From contig JABVXV010000114.1 in assembly GCA_013365325.1 (NCBI GenBank), forward strand, positions 109,033-173,032: DNA of 64,000 nucleotides, read 5' to 3'. This document shows positions 38,355 through 57,384 of this stretch, piece after piece; position 1 is the first letter of the stretch, and each line of letters opens with the position of its first letter. This DNA comes from Dipetalonema caudispina. Taxonomy: Eukaryota > Nematoda > Chromadorea > Rhabditida > Onchocercidae. The position numbers were made by a program, and so were the translations under genes. The notes beneath the pieces were generated by a model, which worked only from the letters and a program-made list of their open reading frames with translations, did not search any database and had not been told where the DNA came from.

Positions 38355-38472
38355 CATCTTGTGGATGGTAACCGTTCGAGAGCAGTAGGGACAAATGTGA
38401 TGCAATATTTCCCACAGTTTTGCACAGCCGTTATATAACCAATCGCTTTAATTCATTGTTGTATCCTCTTCT

Positions 38473-38474
<2 letters not shown>

Positions 38475-38511
<37 letters not shown>
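38475..38511. repeat. Homopolymer run of 37 T
   Basis: Uninterrupted T run downstream of the FAM43-like gene. True length may be uncertain because assemblers often miscount such runs. Confidence 0.9.
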
Positions 38512-38512
<1 letters not shown>

Positions 38513-41087
38513 TCGATTTAAAAAGTGGTTCGCACATTTTGGAATGATACGGATCTTGAATTTTAGATCTTGAACTCTACTTAGTTTTTAGTTTGGGAAA
38601 ATCTTGGTATTCGAATTTAGGTCATAGCAATTGTTATATATGTTTAATTCACTTTGAAGCCATCTTACTTTTGTCACCAAAAAATGGTCATATCCTAGCG
38701 AATTTATCCGATTTCCAAATTCACCTTTTTCTCTCCAAGGATAAGCTAGGATAGTATAGCAATACATCCTGAAACATCCCCTGCAACTACTGTTGTATGA
38801 CTTTTAGTAAATTTCCGACTAGAACGTAAATATTTGTTAAGAACTTTTTGAATTCCATTGTACTACTGTTTACTGATAAATCACTATCGTCGTCATGCTA
38901 TCTCTGTAGACGTAGAAGTTGTTGCATACTTTGGGATACCTCCATCCATCATAAGGAAGAATAAATTAACTTCCGTTTAGTAAGTAATTAAGAAAAGTAC
39001 TGTGAGTTATAGCAAATAGTTTCAGTAGAGTCATCTTCTAATGAAGTGAATGAAATAATTTGAAGCGGCGAATCTAAATCCACAAAAGCATTGGATATTG
39101 TGTTTGTGCATGTTGAGAGTAGTACAGAATGTACTGGATTAAAATTTAATAATTTTGAAACTCCATATAAGTAAACATGTTATAGTGCATAATTCAATCT
39201 GTGCGGACACGAGGAGATATATAAATTAACTTTATCACATACAATCAACGTTGGTCATATATATATAATATAACGACATATATAGATGACAAAATCGTTA
39301 ACTCTAATGAAGAAAAGTCATGGTTATCATATCATATACAGAAAACACTGGACGAAATAAATAACAATAATAATCATCACCAGTGCCATTACCATTCTGG
39401 TAACTACTATTCACCGTCCGTCATTATATCCTTCATTTCTACTGCCCTTATGATCATTGCGATTGCCACCGTTGTCATGACCATAGTAATCACCGTAATC
39501 ACTATCATCGTTATCACCAATTCCAACTAACCTATATGCAAAACATATGTATTGCTTGAAGAAAGGGAAAAGCAGAAAAGATAAGGAAGAGATGGTTAAT
39601 TAGCAGTATAAGAAATACATTCGGTTGTCAAATTTTGACAAAAAATTGATCTTTTGGCTAAACAAGAAATCTTTACAGTGATTGCAAGATACTTTCATGT
39701 ACCTGACTTCATTGTAAAAAGTTTCAAGAAATTTTAATTGAAAAAGTACAATTCTCCTCAAAAGATGCATAGAAGAACAAATAGAATGTCATGAATTGTT
39801 GTTAGCAACAAAGATACGAACAAAAATCATCCATTCAACTGTCCGTAATTAACAACGAACGAATGATTCAGCTTATCACCGAGTTACCTTATATCCAACT
39901 TTTCAAATAAGCAAGAGGGGAACACATACATACACATACATGCGATGCATTAGTAATAAATTCTGCTGCTGGATCTAATATGTCTTTGCCAAGAATAAGT
40001 TATTTAAATTCGATTAACAACTAGTTTAATGTTTATCTCTAAGAGAGACTAATTGTTCTCTTTCCTCAGGAATCTCAACCTTTACTTTTACAATAATGGT
40101 AGGAACATAATGAGCACAATTTACATTGCTATCATCAACTTGATTAGTAAATTCTCGATCAGGTAAACAGTACCTGCACTGAAATCAGAAAATTCATTCA
40201 TTTTTTGAAGACACAGACAAAGCCATCATCCATTGCAGGCCTAACTATTACCAGCAAGCAAATTAAACGGAATGGTGTGACAAATGGCACGTGAACTGCC
40301 TCTTTAGACGTAGGGTTGCATCTCGCGTGCGAATACATTCTGTTATCCATTGCAGGTCTTGAGGAAATTTAATGGAAGTGAAGCTATACACTTGTAACGA
40401 CGTTGAATCAAATTGGTACTACCTCACCTAAGTTAACTTCTTCAGAAAAAAACCACATTTAGAGTACCTTAGTTTTTCTTTCGACCCTTATACTTCAGTC
40501 TACATTAAGTATTCAAAACTTATCGCATACAAACACAACAAAGACGCACTCTTCATCAATTCTAATTCATATCTTCCAATAATGATGGCATTTTGTTCCT
40601 TAAAATACACAAAAACATACGAATGAAAATTGTAATTTTACCAAAAATTTTTCCAAATAATTAAAAACGTAAGAAAAAATTAATTCGTCAACCTGCTAGG
40701 AATCATTAAAAAATGGCAGTAAGATGGAAAAGTGGTAATCTGAGAGAAAATTGGGTGATATAAATCGTGACAACGATGGGAGTGGACAGAAGACAATAAC
40801 AAAAGAAGAGAGGATCGCTTAAAAGAAAGCAGAAATTTGAAGTCGCTCGATCGTGTAGATGGAACTAAGGCTTGCAAACCTTTCATTGCCTTGATGCAGG
40901 TGACCTGCCAGATGCGATATATGTGTAGTTAAGCTGATCTTTGATGTTAAAGTTCTCGATCTGTAGACATAACTAACAGCATCGAAGCGAACTACTGACA
41001 GATTGATGATGGGATTAAATTTCATTTTCCGAAGCGGCCGTCCGTATTTTAATTTCTTTTTTCTTTCTACACGAATTTTTGTTTACT

Positions 41088-46403
<5,316 letters not shown>

Positions 46404-49400
46404 TTCGGCGATTTTTCGAAAAAACAAAATCCATTGTGAGTAAATTCAATCTGTTATAACCATGAAGGAAGCAAAACGATGAACCTTCAACATTCTATTT
46501 CTAAATTTATCATTTAGCTTACCTAAATCACTACTTCTCACTATACTGCTAATCTCATACTTGAAAGACACAAAGTAATGGTATTGGAACTGATCTAAAA
46601 TGATGATGATGATGAATAATGATTTCGGTACTGTATATAGGAGATAACGGTGGCATCAATATCTAACTGGCTTATTGTTTAATCAAATAATAACATTACA
46701 CCACTTGGAATATAAAAGAGAATTTTCATTTAATATTTTCAAAGTTTTATCATTACGAGTTTTATCGATACGATTATCATAATATGTTTCTTATCATCTT
46801 ATTATTATAATTAACAAAGTATCACATAACTGAAGTGGGAACAGGAAAACAACAAAGACCGAATATTGACGGATTGGATGTGTTGTGCAAAAGAGACAGA
46901 TGGAAAAAGGAACCGTAATCCGTCGGGCCCATGGAATCGAAGTAAAAGGATGGGAAATCCACAAATGGGCATGTGCTATACCCAAGCAGAGCACAAATTT
47001 CATTGGAAGCGGCGCTAGATCTATTACGGTAACAGTGGCGCAATATGTAAATTTTAGCATTCCCTCCTTCTTCCATCCTTTACTACTTTATCTCCTGAAG
47101 ATGGTAGCAGTCCTGAGCTTCCAGCTCGTTTCTAAGAAAGGTAGCAATTGGGCTATGCATACATCTTATACGATTGTCTTTCGCCGAATCCAATAATTAT
47201 CATTATAAATTTTTGTTTTCAGCGCCCAACAGATAGTGGCGACATTCCGGAGCCTACTGAACAACACATTTTCCTGTCTTCTTCACCCTATTTCATTCAA
47301 TTTCTATCCAACTAATTGCTACTTCGCTTGCTTATACATATGTATACTACACTATTTTGCATACATGCACTCATGCACACATTGGAAATTTCCTAAGATT
47401 AACCACAATTTTTGAATAGCATGGAATTAGGTTGCATGTCTGAAAGTAAGATTTGAAACTTACATTGTACTACTATGCGAATAATGCGCCGTGCTGGCAA
47501 ATATTTTTCTTTTTTTTTTTTTTTTTTCAGCAAAACATGGGTTATAGACGAAATTAGCATTTGCAAATGTAGCGTTAATGGTAGATGAAGGGCAGTAGCA
47601 AAGTGCTTCAATTCTGCACACGTCCCGAAATTACACGTCAGATTCCAAGCATGTTTTAGCACTAGATTCCAAGCTTCCTCGGTTGGGGAATAAATACATA
47701 TGCTTATAGACTACTTTAAATTAAAGATTCATTTGATATTATTCCAGTCCAGAGGGAGAGATTCAAGTATTTACTTCTAACATGCCTCCATTAACTTTAA
47801 CTTAATTCATTCCATGGATAAACAATACAGTTAGTCGTATAGTACTACTTAAAGCTGCGGTAATACCGTATCACGGTACCATCCCTTTTACAAACAGTCA
47901 ATATTAGGATCGAATCGATGAAGAAAGTACTATTGAATCATCTTACAGGCTATTCTTTTATCAATTATACCATTCCACTCCTGATCCGACTATTCTTAAG
48001 TCTACCGAAATACGTTCAATAGTCCAAATGACTAAAATGATTTCCTCTCAATTCATTATTCATTAGGTTGTACTGAAAGCATGCAACGTTTGACATATTC
48101 AGGTGATACCAAATGTCATTAACACTTCTTGACTTATTTCTCACCATGTTTTGATCCTACCTAAGTGCTGTCATTATTCCCTATCGCAATGGCTTTTCTT
48201 CAAATTGTTCCTAACGGGAAATGGCCGTGAAAATATCTCATAACTTCTGGGATTGTTCGATTCGAAATACAAAATAAAGAACTTCTTCTTACTCTCCAGA
48301 CATAGCAAATGATGCAATAATGCCATTTGTATTGATATAAATCGATGCTACGGAACGTAGACGAAGGAAAAAAAAAGGCCATTGATATTTACAACGTTCA
48401 ATTTTCGACAGCACATAGACGAGTAGAACGATGCATTCTTTTACAGATTTGCGCTGCACCACTACAATGTCTCACCAAATAATTCATTGTTAAAAACCGA
48501 AAAGTCAAATCTTTAAATGAAACATCCTTTAAAGATAAAAACTAAATACACCCTGTATCTACTTTCATGTCATTTCTTCACTTCCGGCATTTCCCTTAAA
48601 GACAGTAGTCAAAACCTATTGATTAAATCATTGATTACGGAAGGGGAACATTTTAATTGGCTTATTGTCCGGTATCATCAACTGTTCCCAATAACAGGGC
48701 CATTAGTCGAAGTACAATTTTGATTAAAACTATGATAAGTTGAAAAAAATTAATCTTTCTGCCCAAAAAAAAGGTAAGGAAAAAACAAAGTTAGCATCAC
48801 CACGGTAGGCTTGGAAAATATTCCTAAAGATTATGTAAGAAGAAGTAATAGATGGAAAACTCTCGACGATTGATTAAAAAAGAGAAAAATGATTCGATTG
48901 CCCGGTCGACTAAATGTTGACGTCAGAATGTCCGATGATCGTCGAATCACACGCTGTGGTGTGTTCGTTCGCTCTGTTCAACGGAGAAATGACGATGTGA
49001 TCAGAAAATTCGATTTCGGAGAGAGGAAAAAAGAAGACACACAAACTGCGTGCATCTATTTCTGGAAGAAGAAGACGAAGAAAAGGAGGAGAGAATTAAC
49101 TCTGAATAAATAATTATAAAAAGGAATAGCAAAATGAAGTATAAAATTTGAAAAATATTGCATTAAATAAAGCGAAAAGAGGAAGCCAATTAATTCATAA
49201 ATTTGTTCTCGCTAAGCATATCAATTCATATAGTTATGTGAGAAATGACAAAGGTAGGATTGCTGATATTAGCATTGATAAGGTTAATGAGATCTTGTGA
49301 TGGCAGTAATAATGAGGAAGATGTGAGCAGCAAATGATTAATGAAACTGGCAGAAAATGCTGGAAAGGAACGCATTGAGAAAGAGTAAGCCATCTATCCG

Positions 49401-49975
49401 TGCGACTTTTCCGCTAGCCGATGGAATCAACTTAGCGTCACCAATGCTTCCACCTTTTGATTCATTTTCTGCTTCTTTATTTTTTGGAAATCAATGCGAT
49501 AGAAGAGAAGTACAGTAAATTGAAACCTATCGAAAAAAACAGCAAAATACCCGAACATATATTGTATTGATAACCTGGAATGCAAAAATCTTGGAAATTT
49601 TAATTCAGTTTACCTACTTCTGTCAATGTGCCAAACTGATACCGTAACTACTTTAAGATGACAAAGGTACAGATAGTATGACTTGTACATGAAATGATTA
49701 CTTATGGTAGAGAAGATGAGAAGTGGGATAAAGAAGTTTTGTAAGCATTAAACGTTATCAATTGAATGATTACTATTTTGCAGTTCCGATCAAATTTAGC
49801 TAAAGATTATTTGTGAAGGGAAAAAAAGAAGGAGAAAAGAGTGGGAAAGTGGAAGAGAAGAGAACAGAAAATGAAATGAAAAGGAAAATTGAATTTTGAA
49901 GGAAAGTATGAACAAATATGCACACATAAATATGATTGGGAAGTAGACAGATCAAATGACTCTTCGAGTTCGATT

Positions 49976-50020
49976 GAGTCGAGTCGAGTCGAGTCGAGTC
50001 GGGTCGGGTCGGGTCGGGTC
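49976..50020. repeat. Pentanucleotide array GAGTC then GGGTC
   Basis: Five GAGTC units run directly into four GGGTC units, as if one base change spread through half the array. Confidence 0.9.
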
Positions 50021-50107
50021 AGTCACTTCTACCAGTAGCGATAGCGACAGCATCAGCAGCTAACGACACTGAAAGTGAAGAACGATTGTCTTCAAGGTGT
50101 GCAGTGT

Positions 50108-50243
50108 ATATGTATATATGTGTATGTGTGTGTATGTGTGTGTGTATGTATGTATGTGTATGTATGTGCGTGTATGTATGTATGTATGTATGTATGTATG
50201 TATGTATGTATGCATGTATGTATGTATGTATGTATGATGTATG
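50108..50243. repeat. TGTA/TGTG microsatellite
   Basis: Long mixed run of TGTA and TGTG units. It makes spurious open frames on both strands. A separate TG run lies at 50377-50407. Confidence 0.9.
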
Positions 50244-50579
50244 TATGTAGTTTCGAGATGAACGGTGTACAAATGATAAACTTCAAGGAGGAAGAGGAAG
50301 GAAGGAGTTGGTACGGAATATAAGGTGTTAAAAAGACAGTGAGAGAATTGATAGGAACTGGTGGTGTACTCCAGGGTGTGTGTATGTGTGTGTGTGTGTG
50401 TGTGTATGTCCTCGGGGTATGGCAAGCGATAAAGCGTACACCACCGGTAGACACCGTTAAGTTGGTGGTGATAGTAGTGGTGGCGATGCTTGATAAATTT
50501 AACCGATGACTGTTTCTTCCACTTCCCTTCCTTCCTTCCACCTTATCCATTCGTCCATCTTCTCTCTAAATAGCAGCTA

Positions 50580-50675
50580 GCAGCAATAGCGGCAGTAGCA
50601 GTAGCAGTAGCATTAGCATTAGTAGTAGTAATGGTAGTGATAGTGGTGTAGTATTAGTAGTAGTAGTAGTAGTAA
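50580..50675. repeat. AGC/AGT trinucleotide-rich stretch
   Basis: Imperfect AGC, AGT, ATT triplets over about 95 bp, producing Ser- or Leu-rich spurious frames. No splice context. Confidence 0.8.
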
Positions 50676-51593
50676 TACTACGGTGGCTGTATCGCAATGG
50701 GTGTTCATCACCGGCATCGCCATAGGACGATTGAGTCGTGCTTCCCTCTCCAAACTTTCCGTTATTGTTCCTTTTCACTTTTCTTCAGTTTCAGGAGCGA
50801 TTGTACCTGTTGTTGTGGTACTCGAAGAAATATGCACAGGCAATAATATCAGTGAGGACCGCTACCGTAACGTCATACTTGTTATACCGTATACCCATGA
50901 TTGTATTCATATGAATATGATCGGTAACGATTGGTGACCCGAAAATTCCGTATGCCGTAAAATTTGCATGAAGAATGTGAAAGAAGACCAAAACTTCATA
51001 TTATTATTGGCCTTATAAATTTAGGCAAAGTGCTCCTGTCAAACTTTGAATACTCTTTCTAGCGTTACTATCATGAATGACATCGCAGACTGTGAATTTT
51101 TCAAAAGTTTTTTCTTTGGAATTTATTGCAACTGACAAATAAGTTGAATGCTAACGTGAAAATAATGAGAAACGTATCGACAGACGGAATCTCTGTTGGG
51201 GAAACAATATTAACAGGAGTGCAGGTGTCCTTTCAATCACGTGTTGAAAATTATATACCTTCTTTTTCTCTTCTCACCAGGTCATTTGCGATATGCGACT
51301 TGTTTGATACTAGCATAATGGAGATTTCAGTTAATTTAAGAAGATTATTGTTATTGTTGAAATTCTCACATTTGGATTAAACTTCCCCGACCACTGGTGC
51401 CTGCTTAATAGCTGAATTTGAAGCGCAGAATGGGAGCTTATGTGGAGAAGAAAAATTACTGTTTGAAAAATGAGACCATTCTGGATTGGTAAACTAATTT
51501 TTTTAAGTAAAAAAAAGACAATTTGTTATATTAACAGCATATATACAAGTGAGCATTTCGATAACAACTTATAAAATAAAATTATAGATTTAA

Positions 51594-51628
51594 CGAAATT
51601 ATGACAAAAGAATTTTGCCATAATTTCG
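51594..51628. repeat. Inverted repeat, 16-bp arms
   Basis: CGAAATTATGACAAAA at 51594-51609 pairs with 51613-51628 with a single mismatch and a 3-base spacer. Intergenic. Confidence 0.75.
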
Positions 51629-53010
51629 TGCTACGATTAAAACCTAAATTAAAAGGTCTATTTGCAACTTCATGACAGTTAACAATTCATAAGTGAAATA
51701 TTTTGAAATGATGGAAGTGACTGATCGGCTACTATATGATAGAACACACAGTAGATCTGTGAAAGCAATACCATACAAAGTAAAGCAAATAATATTCGAC
51801 AACATATTTAAAAAAATGAACTGAATTGACCAATGGATAAATTATGACAAATCGAAATATAGCACTATACTATATCCACAATTCTTGCCTCTTGATTTCT
51901 CCAGTCCATAAAACAAGTAAACTACTAGCGCATTTATCATTCCATCAATTTTTCTCAGCTCAATCTCCTCATATCATTATTGTAACACCTGTCTGATAAA
52001 TGGGAAACTGATAAACAAACTTTGAAGAACAACTCTACTTTAATAAGTTCTGACGTTATCTTACTGAACTAGCACAAACCTCACGCTTGAACGTAATGTC
52101 CACATATATTTGGGTGGTTTACTTTCGGCACCTTGCTGATCAAAAGATTATTAAAAACTAAATTGATTAATTCGGCCTACGCAATGATACTTGAAATCAA
52201 AAGAACGAATTACAACTCTCCAAATTCGTACAAATTATTCATTAGCAGTAACTAACATAGTATAACGATAGGACAGCTCAAGGTCAAGGGTACACTATAA
52301 CCTTTCGCTATTTTTGTATCCGCTATCGATATATTACTACCATCAACAACAAATGTTCACAGGTTAAAGGAATGCAGAGTGAGAAATATCAATTTGGCTG
52401 ACAGTAAAATATCCTCTCTCTCACAGATTGCGCATTTGTTCGGTACAGGGGGTTCATAGTGGTGGTATAATGCCACTGCATGTTTACTACTTCTTTGTTT
52501 ACAATATGCTCCTTGATGAGAGAAACAACAACCTACTCTGCCAGTACCTGTCACCGTCAACAACAGCAACGTACTGCAGACAATAAACAGAACCTAAACC
52601 TAAATTTGATACTTTCCTCAATGTATCAATGAAACGAACAAGTAGCTACTTTCTTGGAATGACCAGCAAAGTTCCTTGAATACATGATAGTAATAAGAAG
52701 ATATACACTGAAATGGCGAGTTTAGAATTCTATGACTGATTGGCTTATCGTTAGAATGATTATGAAGATAAAGCGGCAAAAAAGTTACAAAAAAATAAGA
52801 GTAACAGTCATGTAGGATATGCAAATTTACATTACTAACAAAAGGTCATTTCATCGAAGCTTAAGCGATTGTGTACATACAACCAAAGTGAAAAAAAAAG
52901 AACACCAAAACATTCAAGAATTACAAAACTATGTAGGAAAGTGAAAAGTAAATATCAGATATTATGCAGAGATGAGCAAGCAAAATTACTTTGCCAAAAT
53001 ATCATTCAAA

Positions 53011-56000
53011 CTACCGAATGCAAAATAAAGTATGATAGCGTTCTCTGAGAATATTCTTTTGTACTTTCCCCATCGCATTTCGTGGCAACTGATCAAGACA
53101 AAGAAAACGCTTTGGTACTTTATAGTTAGCAAGTTTTGTATGAAGGATACGAATCGCTTCAGATTCATGCAGAAATGCATGGCTGCCTGATTCCGGTACA
53201 TACAGTGCCAACACTGCTTCGCCCAAATCATGATGTGGAATACCTGAAGAAAACTATACAGTACATAATATACCTATCCAGCTGCATTTTCTCATTTATA
53301 TTGCCAAATCTAACCTATATGCATACGATTAACGTTCTCATCAAGGATATATATAAATGCAGCGCAAAAGTTATTCAACTGCATTTTTATGTATCAATCT
53401 AACTGATAAAGCTTCGTTAAAAAACCAACCAATGGAAGATTAGGATAAAAAGTCAAGATAATCTCCAGCAGTTTTCAAATGCATTTGTACCAACAACAAA
53501 AAGAAACATCGTACTAAAAGTTCAAGAACCAATGGTGGTTTATAAAAGAATACTAGCATGAAATTTGAGAAACGAGAAGGAATTAGAGAAGAAATAGCAC
53601 CATGCTTTTTATCGATATTTTAACATTACATGTTGAGAAAACACTAAGTTACATACCTATTACAGCCGACTCCAATATATATGGTAAAGAATCTATAGCA
53701 TCTTCCACTTCCTTCGGGTAAACGTTTAATCCGCCACTTATAATCAAATCTTTTGCACGACCTTGTATCCATAAGAAACCTTCAAAATATAATCAATTCA
53801 AAGAAACTGATAAGCAAAAATAATATGAAACTTGAACTCCTAATACACCACATCATTATGGCACGTTCTGCAGACGACACCAATTACATATTAAATTATA
53901 CAATGATGTCAATATTATTATTCATTTTCGTTTGATATTTACGGCCATTCTTGAGCTGGAGTGCAACAACAACCACTAAAGCAATAATTCCACACGAATA
54001 TATCACTTTAAATGCATCTTATAAAGAAGTTAAAAATCTTATTGAAAAAAGACGAATAACGCATATCTCCCACCATTCTACTTTAGTTTCAAATTACAGG
54101 TTTGGATTGCATAAGTTTTTAGACAGAGCAAAATTTACCATCGTCATCAATTTTACCAATATCGCCAGTATTGAAAAATCCGTCTTCAGTAAAAACTTTT
54201 TCTGTTTTATTTTTATTTTTCCAGTAACCCGAAAACAAACTCGGAAGGCGGATCTGCACTAAACCATCTTGAGTTGTACGAATCTACAATGCAGATGCTG
54301 TCAGATTTTAGTTTTTAACAATTTAATAAAGAATGAATTACTGCAGCACCTTTGATATCAAACAAAATCTACATTACAATCACATACATGTTTATGATGC
54401 AGTACAATAAATTACTTCTCAAAAGAATTATGCCTACCAAATTTTTTCCTTATCCATTATGTTAAGAAAGAAAGCATAAGAATTTTTTTTTCCTTCACTT
54501 AAGATTCATCATTAGAGTTGAAAATGTTATGTTATATATGATGGTTTCACGCAATCAAGTTTGTAATTATTTTCTAAAAATTTTCATTTTATTAGATTCT
54601 AGATGAATCGCAAATAAACATGAATAACAAAGAGTGTCTCATTTTCGTCTCACTTTCAATTTCATTTTTTCAAATGAAAGGTATTGTAGAGAAACATATA
54701 AATGGAGTAATTATTTAAATAAAATATGAAAGGAGGAAAGAAAAACTTACACTGCCACCCGGTAAAATTTTTCCAACAGATCCTTTTCTACGATCATTGT
54801 AGGGATTAGTTGTAATTACAGCTGCTATAAATTGCTATTTAAGTCGAATTAGAAGTGAATTAATGTATTTTGAGCAGTTATTTACAAACCATCAGTTAAT
54901 ACTAATCCTGTTTCGGGCGTTGGTATTTGCTATTGCCTTCTGATGATGCATGCATAACTTAAGACTTTGTATTATGACAGTACTGTCTAATAACATATAA
55001 GCATAGTATTATATATTATTGAAGAGTTCTATTATAGTAGGCCGCCAGCATGATATATTTGTCATACTAATGAATAGGATAACCATATCTTTTGTCATTA
55101 CATTATTTTTCTCTTACACCAACGATGTTGCATACGATCTCTAATTATCATTTTAGACGGAATCACTGTAATTTTCATCAGTCTACATATGTTGGTAGTT
55201 TAAATGTCAAAGGATACGTAATACTGAATAGAAAAACCTGATTTAGTGTAAGGCTGTTATAGCTCAGTAGTATTCAAAACGATACCATTTCAGCAAGACT
55301 GGTAAAACAACTATTCATAAAGCATTTAAGGAAAAGGAAGAAATAGTGGAATACAATCCTAAATCTGATGAAACTATAGAGAGAAGTATGTAACCTTCCG
55401 TCATGCCATAACGTTCCAGTATTTCATGTCCAGTACGTTGTTTGAAATCTTCCCATAACACCACGGATAAAGGTGCACTTCCACTTATAAATAGGCGAAC
55501 ATTTTTCGTTAGATCCTTGCCAAAACTGGATCTTTGCATCAATCGGCTAAATCTTACTAGTCGTAATGACTTAACAAAGTTTCAGGTATTCTGAACAAAT
55601 CTTTCAAAAACCAAAAACTTCAAAAATTTTCATAAACTATGAAGAAAAACAACCAGTTTTTTTTCCAAGGTGAAAAGCGCAAAAATCTAATGAAATGTAT
55701 AAATGAAAAAAAATGAAACCTATAATACGTCGGAACACCCATCATGACCGTACATCTAGGTAACCAATCCAAAGCATCGTTTACATCGAATTTCGGTCTA
55801 AACAATTTGTTCATTGAAGCTGATAAAGCCAAGTAGATAAATTTTTTTCCATTACAATCTTTAATCTTTTCTTGTGTTAGTGAAAAATAATTCCAAAGAG
55901 TATTTCATGCGTGTCAGGGTTTTAATCAAAATTGGATAAGTGAACTGAAATTAGATTAAGTAAAACTGACTGTTACCTGAAAATTACAGTGGATTTCGTG

Positions 56001-57384
56001 AATAGGGTGCAATTGAGACTTATGAACATCCCATGTATGTGATCGAACGGAAGCATATGGAGTAGCACATCTTTCTGTGAAAATTTCCACATATCCACCA
56101 GTGTTTCTGCATTCCACGTGAGACCACCGTGGCTTAACATAGCGCCTTTTGGTGAGCCTAAATATTTTTTCTTTCACTTTTAATATATCCCTAAACATTT
56201 GATATATTTTTGAAATATACCCGAGAAGGGAATAACTTGGAAAGCTATTTCTTTACTTTTTTATAGAAATGCAGAAATAAACCTGTAGTTCCCGAAGTAT
56301 AGCAAATGCATGCAATGTCATCGGGCTTCACGCATTCCATACCATAGTCGGGCTTCATCTGGCGACTTTTCTCGAACAAAACGGTAGAATCCATGATATG
56401 TTCAACTATATTTGCAAAAATTTCGTCCTGTTTGATATTACAGCTAACAAATAAATGGGGATCACTATCCTGAAATGTAATGCTTTTTTAAAAAAGTATT
56501 TCTAAGTGAGAAAATTTTCGATAAATAATGTCTAAAGGACAGTTTTATAGATACCATTCACACAATGCCATAAGGATTGCATGCGTTGATTCACTATAAT
56601 GAATGCCCCGATGACAGGAAATCAGAGAAGATCATGGAAATCTTAACGGCATTATATTTGCTTTGTCGATAAACAAGAAAATTTAGCCATCGAAAAACTA
56701 ACTTTGACAAAATAGATGGTTTCACTTAGTGTATAGGTTGGATTTAAAGGTATATAAATAGCCCCAAGTCGTATCGTTGCCAGATAAAGCACTAAACTAT
56801 CGATGGATTTTTCAACCCGGCTCAGTACTCTGTCTCCACGCTGAAAAATAACACAAAAAAAAGTGGTAATTTAACTGTAAAATGGCTTTTTTTGATTCGA
56901 ATTAAACAATATAGCAATAAAAAAAATATTCGCTGTATCTAAGGCTGAAATTGTTACAGAGTCAAGAACTCGGTTAAAGTCATGAAATTTAGAATAAAGT
57001 GAAGTACCACCACCTATTATGGAGTAGTTCATCCGGACGTCATTAACGATCAAATCATGCAGCAAAAATTAACAATGAATTCTAAATTTATTTTTTTTTA
57101 TACTAAACTTCTTGAATTTAGCTTAATTTGAACAAAAATAGACGATATACATTGAGCCCGAATGTAGTATGTAGAAGTGCCACCATCGAACCAACTTGTT
57201 TTGACAAATCTCTATAGCTTAGTCTATCAGTATCATTAAGGATTAGTGCGGTTTGTGCTGCATGACATCTAGATGTATCCAAACCCATATGATAAGTAAT
57301 ATTGTTCTGAGCCATCGACATCCATCGCTTCAAAAATATCCAATAATATGTAGTTGTACGCCACGCTAGACTGTTTGCTAACAT
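53011..57384 (-). CDS. Acyl-CoA synthetase, ACSF3-like (malonyl/methylmalonyl-CoA synthetase type)
   Basis: ANL-superfamily enzyme that activates an acid to acyl-CoA via an acyl-AMP. Ten exons in phase, minus order: 57384-57151, 56840-56703, 56469-56283, 56157-55977, 55797-55720, 55546-55395, 54824-54751, 54283-54139, 53779-53657 and 53243-53011, 514 residues. Motifs in order: P-loop CYTSGTTGSPKGAML, FDHIHGM, MMGVPTYYSRLMQ, LFISGSAPLS, LERYGMTE, NPYNDRRKGSVGKILPG, DGFFNTGDIGKIDDDG, GRAKDLIISGGLNVYPKEVE, and the lysine motif LPRNAMGKVQKN near the end. GVPTYY/SGSAPLS and TTNPY after MTE resemble the malonyl-CoA synthetase group (MatB/ACSF3). The first 30 residues are hydrophobic and basic without acids, compatible with a mitochondrial signal. 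The exact substrate is inferred. A likely 18-nt alternative exon lies at 54890-54907. Confidence 0.9.

Larger units (their letters stand above)
38097..41087. other. Convergent intergenic region (FAM43-like and YAP 3' ends)
   Basis: It should hold both 3' UTRs. It contains a run of 37 T (38475-38511), a (TA)-rich patch near 39260 and a CAT/AAT/ATC triplet-rich patch at about 39360-39530. Open frames on the minus strand at 40680-41025 have no splice or family support. Confidence 0.5.
46404..53010. other. 6.6-kb intergenic region, repeat-rich, upstream of YAP
   Basis: No exon chain could be supported. It holds pentamer (49976-50020), TGTA/TG (50108-50243, 50377-50407) and AGC/AGT triplet (50580-50675) repeats, an inverted repeat at 51594-51628 and poly-T runs. 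Less AT-rich DNA at 50.3-50.9 kb may be YAP promoter or 5' UTR. A 70-codon minus-strand frame at 52569-52357 with a Cys pair (CAICERE) was not accepted as a gene. Confidence 0.45.

Noticed and set aside
40680..41025. Two minus-strand frames downstream of YAP
   Set aside because: They lie after the YAP stop and have no acceptors or family likeness; more likely 3' UTR.
50060..50550. Long open frames of 121 and 152 codons on the minus strand
   Set aside because: They are made by the TGTA/TG microsatellites (Tyr/Thr/His/Ile runs), not by a gene.
52357..52569. 70-codon minus-strand frame with a Cys pair
   Set aside because: No splice partner, no family match, surrounded by AT-rich non-coding DNA.
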